From Cercis canadensis (Eukaryota; Streptophyta; Magnoliopsida; Fabales; Fabaceae), in the NCBI GenBank assembly GCA_003255065.1, contig QAOA01003982.1, positions 373,950 to 437,949 on the forward strand: 64,000 nucleotides of DNA. The letters are read 5' to 3'. Made by a program: the position numbers and the translations under genes. The notes beneath the pieces are model-generated. The model did no database searches. It was not told the origin of the DNA and saw only the letters and a list, made by a program, of their open reading frames with translations. Of this stretch, positions 11,666-23,595 are shown piece by piece. Position 1 is the first letter of the stretch; each line of letters opens with the position of its first letter.

Positions 11666-12999
11666 TTCATCCCTGTTTCTGACTCGGATTCTTCTTTTTC
11701 CCTGTATCTGTCACGGGACAGTTTCCTGGTGAGTCACTACATCTGGTCCAGGACCTTGTTTCGGTTCATCCCTATTTCTGACTCAGATATTTTTCTCGTG
11801 TTTCCCCGTATCTAGGACTGGACAGTTTCCTGGTTAGTCGCTATATCTGGACCGGGACCCTGTTTCGGTTCATCCCTGTTACTGACTCAAATATTTTTCC
11901 TGTGTATCCCTGTTTCTGGGACGGGACAGTTTCTTGGTGAGTCACTATATCTGGTCTAAGACCCTGTTTCGGTTCATCCCTTTTTCTGACTCGGATATTT
12001 TTCTTCTTTTTCCCTGTATCTGTCACGGGACAGTTTCCTGGTGAGTCACTACATCTGATCCAGGACCTTGTTTCGGTTCATCCCTGTTTCTGACTCAGAT
12101 ATTGTTCTCGTGTTTCCCTATATCTAGGATTGGACAGTTTCCTAGTGAGTCACTATATTTGGTCTGATACCCTGTTTCGGTTCATCCCTGTTTCTGACTC
12201 GGATATTTTTCTTGTTTTTCCCTGTATCTGTGACGGGACAGCTTCTTGGTGAGTCACTACATCTGGTCTAGGACCCTGTTTTGATTCATCCCTGTTTCTG
12301 ACTCAGATATTTTTCTCGTGTTTCCCTGTATATAGGATTGGACAATTTCCTGGGGAGTCACTATATTTGGTCTGATACCCTCCCTGTTTCTTACTCGGTT
12401 ATTTTTCTTGTGTTTCGCTGTATCTGGGACGGGATAGTTTCCTGGTGAGTCACAATATCTGGTCCGGGACCCTGTTTCGGTTCATCCCTGTTACTGACTC
12501 AGATATTTTTCTGCTGAATCACTATTTCTGGGACAGGACAGTTTCCTGGTGAGTCAATATCTCTGGTCTGAGACCCTGTTTCGGTTCATCCCTGTTTCTT
12601 ACTCGGATATTTTTCTTGTTTTTCCCTGTATCTGGGACTGGAATGTTTCCTTGTGAGTACTATATTTGGACAGGGATCCTGTTTTGGTTCATCCCTGTTT
12701 CTGACTCGGATATTTTTCTCGTGTTTCTCTGTATCTGTGACGGGACAGTTTCCTGGTGAGTCACTATATCTAGATTAGGACCCTGTGTCGGTTCCTCCCT
12801 GTTACTGACTCAGATATATTTCTTGTGGATCACTGTTTCTGGGACTGGACAGTTTCCTTGTGAGTCACTATATCTGGTCTGAGACCCTGTTTTGGTTTAT
12901 CCCTGTTTCTAACTCAGATTTCTTTCTCGTGTTTCCCTGCATCTGTGAGTGGACAGTTTCCTGGTGAGTCACTATATCTGCATTGGGACCCTGTTTCGG
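11666..12999 (+). repeat. 104-bp satellite array, diverged section
   Basis: Ordinary monomers without a clear long-range partner. One monomer near 12371-12390 lacks 12 bases between ACCCT and CCCTG, a variant shared with 13821, 15251 and 21471. Another monomer near 12649-12660 has lost a base in the GTGAGTCAC motif. There is no gene. Confidence 0.9.
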
Positions 13000-14580
13000 T
13001 TCATCCCTATTACTGACTCAGATATTTTTCTGGTGAATCACTGTTTCTGGAACGGGGCAGTTTCCTAGTGAGTCACTATATCTGGTGTGAGACCCTGTTT
13101 CGGTTCATCCCTGTTTCACACTCGGTAATTTTTCTTGTTTGTCCTTGTATATGTGACGGGACAGTTTCCTGGTGAGTCACTATATCTGGATTGGGACCCT
13201 GTTTCGGTTCATCTCTGTTACTGACTCAGATATTTTTCAGTTGAATCACTGTTTCTGGGACAGGACAGTTTCCTAGTGAGTCACTATATCTGGTCTGAGA
13301 CCTCGTTTCGGTTCATCCCTGTTTCTGACTCGGATATGTTTCTTCTTTTTCCCTTTATCTGTGACGTGACAGTTTCCTGTTGAGTCACTATATCTGGATT
13401 GGGACCCTGTTTCGGTTCATCCCTGTTACTGACTCAAATATTTTTCTGGTGAATCACTGTTTCTGGGACGGAAAAGTTTCCTGGTCAGTCACTATATCTG
13501 GACCGGGACACTATGTAGGTTCGTCCCAATTTCTGACTCAAATATTTTTCTCGTGTTTCCCTGTATCTGGGACTGGACAATTTCCTGGTAAGTCAATATA
13601 TCTGGACCGGGCCCTTGTTTCAGTTCATCCCTGTTTCTGACTCGGTTATTTTTCTTGGGTTTCCCGGTAACTGTGACGGGACAGTTTCCTGGTGAGTCGC
13701 TACATCTGGTCCAGGACACTGTTTTGGTTGATCCCTGTTTCTGACTCAGATATTTTTCTCGTGTTTCCCTATATCTGGGATTGGATAGTTTCGTGGTGAG
13801 TCACTATATTTGGTCTGATACCCTCCCTGCTTCTGACTAGGTTATTTTTCTTGTGTTTCGCTGTTTCTGGGACGGGATAGTTTCCTGGTGAGTCACAATA
13901 TCTGGTCCGGGACCCTGTTTCGGTTCATCCCTGTTACTGACTCAGATATTTTTCGGGTGAATCATTGTTTTTGGGACAGGACAGTTTCTTGGTGAGTCAA
14001 TATCTCTGGTCTAAAACCCTGTTTCGTTTCATCCCTGTTTCTGACTCGGATATTTTTCTTGTTTTTTCCTGTATCGGTGACGGGACAGTTTCCTGGTCTA
14101 GGAACTTGTTTCGGTTCATCCCTTTTTCTGACTCGTATATTTTTCTCGTGTTTCCCTGTATCTGGGTCGGGACAGTTTCCTAGTGAGTCATTATATCTGG
14201 TCTGAGACCCTGTTTCGGTTCATCCCTGTTTCTGACTTGGTTATTTTTTGTGTGTTTCCCTTTATCTAGGACTGGAATGTTTCCTGGTCAATCACTATAT
14301 CTGGACCGGGACCCTGTTTCGGTTCATCCCTGTTTCTGACTTGGATATATTTCTCGTGTTTTCCTGTATCTGGGTCTAGACAGTTTCCTGGTGAATCACT
14401 ATATCTGGAACGGGACCCTGTTTCGGTTCATCCCTGTTACTGACTCAGATATTTTTCTTGTGGATCACTGTTTCGGGGACGGGACAGTTTCCGGGTGAGT
14501 CACTATATCTAGTCTGAAACCCTGTTTCGGTTCATCCCTGTTTCTGACTCGGTTAGTTTTCTTGTTTTTCGCTATATCTG
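13000..14580 (+). repeat. duplicated block of about 1.6 kb, copy 1
   Basis: Matches 20650-22330. Landmarks are the CACACTCGGTAATTTTTC variant near 13117, GACACTATGTAGGTTCG near 13506, and a truncated monomer near 14090 (CAGTTTCCTGGTCTAGGAAC), all present in the other copy. The offset is 7648 on the left and about 7749 on the right because this copy lacks one monomer between about 14160 and 14180. Confidence 0.85.
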
Positions 14581-16719
14581 GGACGGGATAGTTTCCTGGT
14601 GAGTCACTACATCTGGTCCAGGACCTTGTTTCGGTTCATCCCTATTTCTGACACGGATATTTTTCTCGTGTTTCCCTGTATCTGGGACTGGACAGTTTCC
14701 TGGTGAGTTACTATATCTGGACCGGGACCCTGGGTCGGATCATCCCTGTTACTAACTAAAATATTTTTCTTGTGGAACTCTGTTTCTGGGACAGGACAGT
14801 TTCCTGGTGAGTCACTATATCTGGTTTGAGTACCTGTTTCGGTACATCCCTGTTTCTGACTCGGATAACTTTCTTGTTTTCCCCTGTATCTGTGACGGGA
14901 CAGTTTCCTGGTGAGTCGCTATATCTGGAATGGGACCCTCTTTAGGTTCATCCCTGTTACTGACTCAGATATTTTTCTGGGGAATCACTGTTTCTGGGAC
15001 AGGACAGTTTCCTGGTGAGTCACTATCTCTGGTCTGAGATCCTATTTCGGTTCATCCCTGTTTCTGACTCGGATATTTTTCTTGTTTTTCCCTGTATCTG
15101 TGACGGGACAGTTTCCTAGTGAGTCAATACATCTGGTCTAGGAACTTGTTTCGGTTCATCCCTTTTCCTGACTCAGATATTTTTCTCGTGTTTCCCTGTA
15201 TCTAGGATTGGACAGTTTCCTGGTGAGTCACTATATTTGGTCTGATACCCTCCCTGTTTCTGACTCGGTTATTTTTCTTGTGTTTCGCTGTATCTGGGAC
15301 GGGATAGTTTCCTGGTGAGTCACAATATCTTGTCCGGACCCTATTTCGGTTCATCCCTGTTACTGACTCAGATATTTTTCTGCTGAATCACTGTTTCTGG
15401 GACAGGACAGTTTCCTGGTGAGTCAATATCTCTGGTCTGAGACCCTGTTTCGGTTCATCCCTGTTTCTGACTCGGATATTTTTCTTGTTTTTCCCTGTAT
15501 CGGTGACGGGACAGTTTCCTAGTGAGTCACTACATCTGGTCTAGGAACTTGTTTCGGTTCATCCCTTTTTCTGACTCGGATATTTTTCTCGTGTTTCCCT
15601 GTATCTGGGACTGGACAGTTCCTGTTTAGTCACTATATTTGGACCGGGACCCTGTTTCGGTTCATCCCTGTTACTGACTCAAATATTTTTCTTATGGAAC
15701 TTTGTTTCTGGGTCTGGACAGTTTCCTGGTGAGTCAGTATATCTGGTCTGAGACCCTGTTTCGGTTCATCCCTGTTTCTGACTTGGTTATTTTTTTTGTA
15801 TATCCCTTTATCTAGGACTGGAATGTTTCCTTGTCAGTCACTATATCTGGACCGGGACCTTGTTTCGGTTCATCCCTGTTTCTGACTCAGATATTTTTCT
15901 TGTGGATCACTGTTTCTGGGACGGGACAGTTTCCTGGTGAGTCAATATATCTAGTCTGAAACCCTGTTTCGGTTCATCCCTGTTTCTGACTCGGTTAGTT
16001 TTCTTGTGTTTCACTATATCTGGGACGGGATAGTTTCCTGGTGAGTGACTACATCTGGTCCAGGACCCTGCTTCGGTTCATCCATGTTTCTGACTCAGAT
16101 ATTTTTCTTGTGTTTCCCTGTATCTGATATTGGACAGTTTCCTGGTGAATCACTATATTTGGTCTGATACCCTGTTTCGGTTCATCCCTGCTTCTGACTC
16201 GGTTTTTTTTCTTGTGTTTCGCTGTATCTGGGACGGGATAGTTTCCTGGTGAGTCACTATATCTGGTCCAGGACTCTGTTTCGGATTATCCCTAATACTG
16301 ACTCAGATATTTTTCTGGTGAATCACTGTTTTTTGGACGGGGCAGTTTCCTAGTGAGTCACTATATCTGGTGTGAGACCCTGTTTCAGTTTATCCCTGTT
16401 TCACACTCGGTAATTTTTCTTGTTTTTCCTTGTATCTGTGACGAGACAGTTTCCTGGTGAGTCACTATATCTGGATTGGGACCCTGTTTCGGTTCATCAC
16501 TGTTACTGACTCAGATATTTTTCAGTTGAATCACTGTTTCTGGGACGAGACAGTTTCCTAGTGAGTGACTATATCTGGTCTGAGACCTTGTTTCAGTTCA
16601 TCCCTGTTTCTGACTCGGATATTTTTCTTCTTTTTCCCTGTATCTGTGACGTGACAGTTTCCTGGTGAGTCACTATATCTGGATTGGGACCCTGTTTCGG
16701 TTCATCCCTGTTACTGACT
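14581..16719 (+). repeat. 104-bp satellite array, mixed section
   Basis: Diverged monomers. The 12-base-deletion variant occurs at 15251. At 16320-16720 the CACACTCGGTAATTTTTC variant group seen near 13117 and 20768 appears again. No gene or other feature was seen. Confidence 0.9.
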
Positions 16720-18115
16720 CAGATAGTTTTCTTGTGGATCACTGTTTCTGGGACGGGACAGTTTCCGGGTGAGTCACTATATCTTGTATGAAACCCTGTT
16801 TCGGTTAATCCCTGTTTCTGACTCGGTTAGTTTTCTTGTTTTTCGCTATATCTAGGACGGGATAGTTTCCTAGCGAGTCACTACATCTGTTCCAGGACCT
16901 TGTTTCGGTTCATCCATCTTTCTGACTCAGATATTTTTCTCGTGTTTCCCTGTATCTGGGATTGGACAGTTTCCTGGTGAATCACTATATTTGGTCTTAT
17001 ACACTGTTTCGGTTCATCCCTGCTTCTGACTCAGTTATGTTTCTTGTGTTTCGCTGTATCTGGGACGGAATAGTTTCCTGGTGAGTCACTATATCTGGTC
17101 CAGGACTCTGTTTCGGTTCATTCCTCTTACTGACTCAGATATTTTTTGGTCAATCACTATTTCTGGGACGGGACAGTTGCCTAGAGAGTCACTATATCTG
17201 GTGTGAGACACTGTTTCGGTTAATCCCTGTTTCTGACTCAGTAATTTTTTTAGTTTTTCCCTGTATCTGTGACGGGACAGTTTCCTGGTGAGTCACTATA
17301 TCTGGATTTGGACCCTGTTTCGTTTCATCCCTATTACTGAGACTGATATTTTTCTGGTGAATCACTGTTTCTGGGACGGGACAGTGTCCTAGTGAGTCAC
17401 TATATCTGGTCTGAGACACTGTTTCGGTTAATCCCTGTTTCTGACTCGGTAATTTTTCTTGTTTTTCCCTGTATCTGTGACGTGACAGTTTCCTGGTGAG
17501 TCACTATATCTGGATTAGGACCTTGTTTCGGTTCATCCCTATTACTGAGACAGATATTTTTCTGGTGAATCACTGTTTCTGGGACGGGACAGTTTCCTAG
17601 TGAGTCACTATATATGGTCTGAGACACTGTTTCGGTTAATCCCTGTTTCTGACCCGGTAATTTTTCTTGCTTTTCCCTGTATCTGTGACGGGACAGTTTC
17701 CTAGTGAGTCACTATATCTGGATTTGGACCCTGTTTCGGTTCATCCCTGTTACTGACTCAGATATTTTTCTGGTGAATCACTAATTCTGGGAAGGGACAG
17801 TTTCCTAGTGAGTCACTATATCTGGACCAGGACCCTATTTCGGTTCAAATCTTTTTCTGACTCGGTTATTTTTCTTGTGCTTCCCTGTAACTGTGACGGT
17901 ACAGTTTCCTGGTGAGTCACTACATCTGGTCCAGGACCTTGTTTCGGTTCATCCCTGTTTCTGACTCAGATATTTTTCTCGTGTTTCCCTGTATCTGGAA
18001 TTAGATAGTTTCCTGGTGAGTCACTATATTTGGTCTGATACCCTGTTTCGGTTCATCCCTGCTTTTAACTAGGTTATTTTTCTTGTGTTTCGCTGTATCT
18101 GGGACGGGACAGTTT
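16720..18115 (+). repeat. duplicated block of about 1.4 kb, copy 1
   Basis: Matches 22195-23595 at an offset of about 5475. Shared variants include CTACATCTGTTCCAGGACC near 16881, CCATCTTTCTGACTC near 16915 and CTAACTAGG-type variants near 18065. It contains the 208-bp dimer repeats at 17190-17810. Reverse-strand open frames of 75 codons recur here every 208 bases, but they are translations of the dimer rather than genes. Confidence 0.87.
17190..17810 (+). repeat. 208-bp dimeric higher-order repeat, three units
   Basis: Two alternating monomer types form a dimer. One carries GAGACACTGTTTCGGTTAAT and CTCGGTAATTTTTC; the other carries CTGGATTWGGACC and CTATTACTGAGAC. The GTTTCGGTTAATCCC landmark recurs near 17210, 17418 and 17626, exactly 208 bases apart. 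The third unit drifts: it has GACCCGG in place of GACTCGG. Confidence 0.9.
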
Positions 18116-20649
18116 CCTGTTGAGTCCCTATATCTTGCTGGGAACTTGTTTCGGTTCATCCCTTTTTCTGACTTGGATATTTTTCTTGTTTTTCCCTGTA
18201 TCTGTGACAGGACAGTTTCCTGGCGAGCCTGTACATCTGGTCCAGGACCCTGTTTCATTTTATCCTTGTTTCTGACTCAGATATTTTTCTGGTGAATCAC
18301 TGTTCTGGGACGGGACAGTTTCTTGGTTAGTCACTATATTTGGACAGGGACCCTGTTTCGGTTCATCCCAGTTACTGACTCAGATATATTACTTGTGGAT
18401 CACTGTTTATGGGACTGGACAGTTTCCTTGTGAGTCACTATATCTGGTCTGAGACCCTGTTTTGGTTCATCCCTGTTTCTGACTCGGATATTTTTCTCGT
18501 GTTTCCCTGTATCTGGGACTGGACAGTTTCCTGGTGAGTCACTATATCTGAACCGGGACCTTGTTTCGGTTCACCCTGTTACTGACTCAAATATTTTTCT
18601 TGTGGATCACTATTTCTGGGACGGGACAGTTTTCTGGTGAGTCACTATATCTGGTCTGAGACCCTGTGTCGGTTCATTCCCTTTTCTCACTCAGTTATTT
18701 CTCTTGTGTTTCCCTGTATCTAGGACTGGAATGTTTCCTGCTGAGTCACTATATTTGGACAGGGACCCTGTTTTGCTTCATCCCTGTTTCTGACTCGGAT
18801 ATTTTTCTCATGTTTCCCTGTATCTATGACGGGACAGTTTCCTGGTGAGTCACTATATCTAGATTGGGACCCTGTATCGGTTCCTCCCTGTTACTGACTC
18901 AGATATTTTTCTTGTGGATCAATATTTTTGGGACGGGACAGTTTTCTGGTGAGTCACTATATCTGGTCTGAGACCCTGTGTCGGTTCATCTATCTTACTG
19001 ACTCAGATATATTTCTTGTGGATCACAGTTTCTGGGACTGGACAGTTTCCTTATGAGTCACTATATCTGGTCTGAGACACTGTTTTGGTTCATCCCTGTT
19101 TCTGACTCAGATTTCTTTCTCGTGTTTCCCTGTATCTGTGACGGGACAGTTTCCTGGTGAGTCACTATATCTGGATTGGGACCCTGTTTCGGTTCATCCA
19201 TGTTACTGACTCAGATATTTTTCTGGTCAATCACTGTTTCTGGGACGGGACAATTTGCTGGTGAGTCACTATATCTGGTCTGAGACCCTGTTTCGGTTCA
19301 TCCCTATTTCTGTCTCGGATCTTTTTCTTCTTTTTCCCTGTATCTGTGACGGGACAGCTTCCTGGTGAGTCACTACATCTGGTCCAGGACCCTGTTTTGG
19401 TTCATCCCTGTTTCTTACTCAGATATTTTTCTCGTGTTTCCCTATATCTAGGATTGGACAGTTTCCTGGTGAGTCACTATATTTGGTCTGATACCCTATT
19501 TCGGTTCACCCCTGCTTCTGACTCCGTTATTTTTCTTGTGTTTTGCTGTATCAGGGACGGGATAGTTTCCTGGTGAGTCACTATATCTGGCCCGGGACCC
19601 TGTTTCGGTTCATCCCTGTTACTAACTAAGATATTTTTTTGGTGAATCACTGTTTCTGATTCAGGACAGTTTCCAGGTGAGTCACTATATCTGGTCTGAG
19701 ACCCTGTTTCGGTTCATCCCTGTTTCTGACTCAAATATTTTTCTTGCTTTTCCCTATATCTGTGACGGGACAGTTTGCTGGTGAGTGACTACATCTGGTC
19801 TAGGAACTTGTTTCGGTTCATCCCATTTTCTGACTCGGATATTTTTCTCGTGTTTTCCTGTATCTAGGAATGGACAGTTTCCTGGTGAGTCACTATATCT
19901 GGACCGGGACCCTGTTTCGGTTCATTCCTGTTACTGACTCAAATATTTTTCTTGTGGATCTCTATTTCTGGGACGGGACAGTTTCCTGGTGAGTCACTAT
20001 ATCTGGTCTGAGATCCTGTTTCAGTTCATCCCTGTTTCTGACTTGGTTATTTTTCTTGTGTTTCCCTTTATCTAGGACTGGAATGTTTCTTGGTGAGTAA
20101 CTATATCTGGATCGGGACCCTGTTTCGGTTCATCTCTGTTTCTGACTCGGTTACTTTTCTTGTGCTTCCCTGTAAATGTGACGGGACAGTTTCCTGGTGA
20201 GTCACTTGATATGGTCCAGGACCTTGTTTCGGTTCATCCCTATTTCTTACTCAGATATTTTTCTCGTGTTTTCCTGTATCTGGGATTGGATAGTTTCCTG
20301 GTGAGTCACTATATTTGTTCTGATACCCTGTTTTGGTTCATCCCTGCTTCTGACTAGGTTATTTTTCTTTTGTTTCGCTGTATCTGGGACGGGATAGTTT
20401 CCCGGTGAGTATCTACATCGGGTCCAGGACCCTGTTTCGGTTCATCCATGTTTCTGACTCCGATATTTTTCTCGTGTTTCCCTGTATCTGATATTGGACA
20501 GTTTTCTAGTGAATCACTATATTTGGTCTGATACCCTGTTTCGGTTCATCCCTGCTTCTGACTAGGTTATTTTTCTTCTGTTTCGTTGTATCTGGGACGG
20601 GATAGTTTCCTGGTGAGTCACTATATCTGGTCCAGGACTCTGTTTCGGT
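18116..20649 (+). repeat. 104-bp satellite array, diverged section
   Basis: Monomers without a strong long-range partner. Small internal losses are seen, for example CGGTTCACCCTG near 18570 (a lost TC) and a shared one near 25635. No gene is visible. Confidence 0.9.
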
Positions 20650-22330
20650 TCATCCCTGATACTTACTCAGATATTTTTCTGGTGAATCACTGTTTCTGGG
20701 ACGGGGCAGTTTCCTAGTGAGTCACTATATCTGGTGTGAGACCCTGTTTCGGTTCATCCCTATTTCACACTCGGTAATTTTTCTTGTTTGTCCTTGTATC
20801 TGTGACTGGACAGTTTCCTGGTGAGTCACTATATCTGGATTGGGACCCTGTTTCGTTCATCCCTGTTACTGACTCAGATATTTTTCAGTTGAATCACTGT
20901 TTCTGGGACGGGATAGTTTCCTGCTGAGTCACTATATTTGGTCTGAGACCTTGTTTCGGTTCATCCTTGTTTCTGACTCGGATATTTTTCTTCTTTTTCC
21001 CTGTATCTGTGACATGACAGTTTCCTGGTGAGTCACTATATCTGGATTGGGACCCTGTTTCGGTTCATCCCTGTTACTGACTCAAATATTTTTCTGGTGA
21101 ATCACTGTTTCCTGGACGGGAAAGTTTCCTGGTGAGTCACTATATCTGGACCGGGACACTATGTAGGTTCGTCCCAATTTCTAACTCGAATATTTTTCTC
21201 GTGTTTCCCTGTATCTGGGATTAGACAATTTCCTGGTAAGTCAATATATCTGGACCGGGACCCTGTTTCAGTTCATCCCTGTTTCTGACTCGGTTTTTTT
21301 CTTGTGTTTCCCGGTAACTGTGACAGGACAGTTTCCTGGTGAGTCGCTACATCTGGTCCAGGACACTGTTTCGGTTGATCCCTGTTTCTGACTCAGATAT
21401 TTTTCTCATGTTTCCCTGTTTCTGGGATTGGACAGTTTGCTGGTGAGTCACTATATTTGGTCTGATACCCTCCCTGCATCTGACTCGGTTATTTTTCTTG
21501 TGTTAAATGTTTCTGGGACGGGATAGTTTCCTGGTGAGTCACAATATCTGGTCCGGGACCCTATTTCGGTTCATCCCTGTTACTGACTCAGATATTTTTC
21601 GGGTGAATCATTGTTTCTGGGACAGGACATTTTCCTGGTGAGTCAATATCTCTGGTCTAAGACCCTGTTTCTTTTCATCCCTGTTTCTGACTCGGATATT
21701 TTTCTTGTTTTTCCCTGTATCGGTGACGGGACAGTTTTCTGGTCTAGGAACTTGTTTCGGTTCATCCCTTTTTCTGACTCGTATATTTTCTCGTGTTTCC
21801 CTGTATCTGGGACTGGACAGTTTCCTGTTGAGTCACTATATTTGGACCGGGACCCTATTTCGGTTCATCCCTGTTACTGACTCATATATTTTTCTTGTGG
21901 AACTCTGTTTTTGGGTCGGGACAATTTCCTAGTGAGTCACTATATCTGGTCTGAGACCCTGTTTCGGTTCATCCCTGTTTCTGTCTTAGTTATTTTTTTT
22001 GTGTTTCCCTTTATCTAGGACTGGAATGTTTCCTGGTCTGTCACTATATCTGGACCGGCACCCTGTTTCGGTTCATCCCTGTTTTTGACTTGGATATTTT
22101 TCTCGTGTTTTCCTGTATCTGGGTGTAGACAGTTTCCTGGTGAATCACTATATCTAGAACGGGACCCTGTTTCGGTTCATCCCTGTTACTGACTCAGATA
22201 TTTTTCTTGTGGATCACTGTTTCTGGGACGGGACAGTTTCCGGGTGAGTCACTATATCTAGTCTAAAACCCTGTTTCGGTTCATCCCTGTTTCTGACTCG
22301 GTTAGTTTTCTTGTTTTTCACTATATCTAG
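20650..22330 (+). repeat. duplicated block of about 1.7 kb, copy 2
   Basis: Partner of 13000-14580. It keeps the monomer missing from that copy (about 21800-21910) and shares the same truncated monomer (near 21730, GGTCTAGGAACTTG following GGACAGTTTTCT). The shared truncation shows common descent rather than repeated independent loss. Confidence 0.85.
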
Positions 22331-23595
22331 GACGAGATAATTTCCTAGTGAGTCACTACATCTGTTCCAGGACCTTGTTTCGGTTCATCCATCTTTCTGA
22401 CTCAGATATTTTTCTCGTGTTTCCCTGTATCTAGGATTGGACAGTTTCCTGGTGAATCACTATATTTGGTCTGATACACTGTTTCGGTTCATCCCTGCTT
22501 CTGACTCAGGTATTTTTCTTGTGTTTCGCTGTATCTGGGACGGGATAGTTTCCTGGTGAGTCACTATATCTGGTCCAGGACTCTGTTTCAGTTCATTCCT
22601 CTTATTGACTCTGATATTTTTCTGGTCAATCACTATTTCTGGGACAGGACAGTTTCCTAGTGAGTCACTATATCTGATGTGAGTCACTGTTTCGGTTAAT
22701 CCCTGTTTCTGACTCAGTAATTTTTCTAATTTTTCCCTGTATCTGTGACGGGATAGTTTCCTGGTGAGTCACTATATCTGGATTAGGACCCTGTTTCGGT
22801 TCATCCCTATTACTGAGACAGATATTTTTCAAGTGAATCACTGTTTTTGGGACGGGACAGTTTCCTAGTGAGTCACTATATCTGGTCTGAGACACTGTTT
22901 CGGTTAATCCCTATTTCTGACTCGGTAATTTTTCTTGTTTTTCCCTGTATCTGTGACGGGACAGTTTCCTGGTGAGTCACTATATCTGGATTAGGACCCT
23001 GTTTCGGTTCATCCCTATTACGGAGACAGATATTTTTCTGGTGAATCACTGTTTTTGGGACGGGACAGTTTCCTAGTGAGTCACTATATCTGGTCTGAGA
23101 CACTGTTTCGGTTAATCCCTGTTTCTGACTCGTTAATTTTTCTTGTTTTTCCCTGTATCTATGACGGGACAGTTTCCTGGTGAGTCACTATATCTGGATT
23201 TGGACCCTGTTTCGGTTCATCCCTGTTACTGACTCAGATATTTTTCTGGTGAATCACTATTTCTGGGACGGGACAGTTTCCTAGTGAGTCACTATATCTG
23301 GACCAGGACCCTGTTTCGGTTCATCTCTTTTTCTGACTCGGTTATTTTTTCTTGTGCTTCCCTGTAACTGTGACGGGACAGTTTCCTGGTGAGTCACTAC
23401 ATCTGGTCCAGGACCTTGTTTTGGTTCAGCCCTGTTTCTGAGTCAGATATTTTTCTCGTGTTTCCCTGTATCTGGGATTAGATAGTTTCCTGGTGAGTCA
23501 CTATATTTGGTCTGATACCCTGTTTCGGTTCATCCCTGCTTCTAACTAGGTTATTTTTCTTGTGTTTCGCTGTATCTGGGACGGGATAGTTTCCT
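22195..23595 (+). repeat. duplicated block of about 1.4 kb, copy 2
   Basis: Partner of 16720-18115. It overlaps the end of the 20650-22330 block, so 20.65-23.6 kb here joins two blocks that lie about 2.1 kb apart in the 13-18 kb region. A deletion or an insertion of the intervening monomers explains the difference. Confidence 0.85.
22668..23290 (+). repeat. 208-bp dimeric higher-order repeat, second cluster
   Basis: Same dimer as at 17190-17810. The GTTTCGGTTAATCCC landmark is near 22688, 22896 and 23104, spaced by 208. The unit at 22896-23103 is very close to its neighbour; for example, both have ATTAGGACCCTG. Confidence 0.9.

Noticed and set aside
17192..23103. Series of 75-codon reverse-strand frames spaced 208 bases apart as a gene family
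   Set aside because: The spacing is that of the satellite dimer, neighbouring frames overlap by 20 bases, and there is no ATG-led gene structure or recognisable domain.
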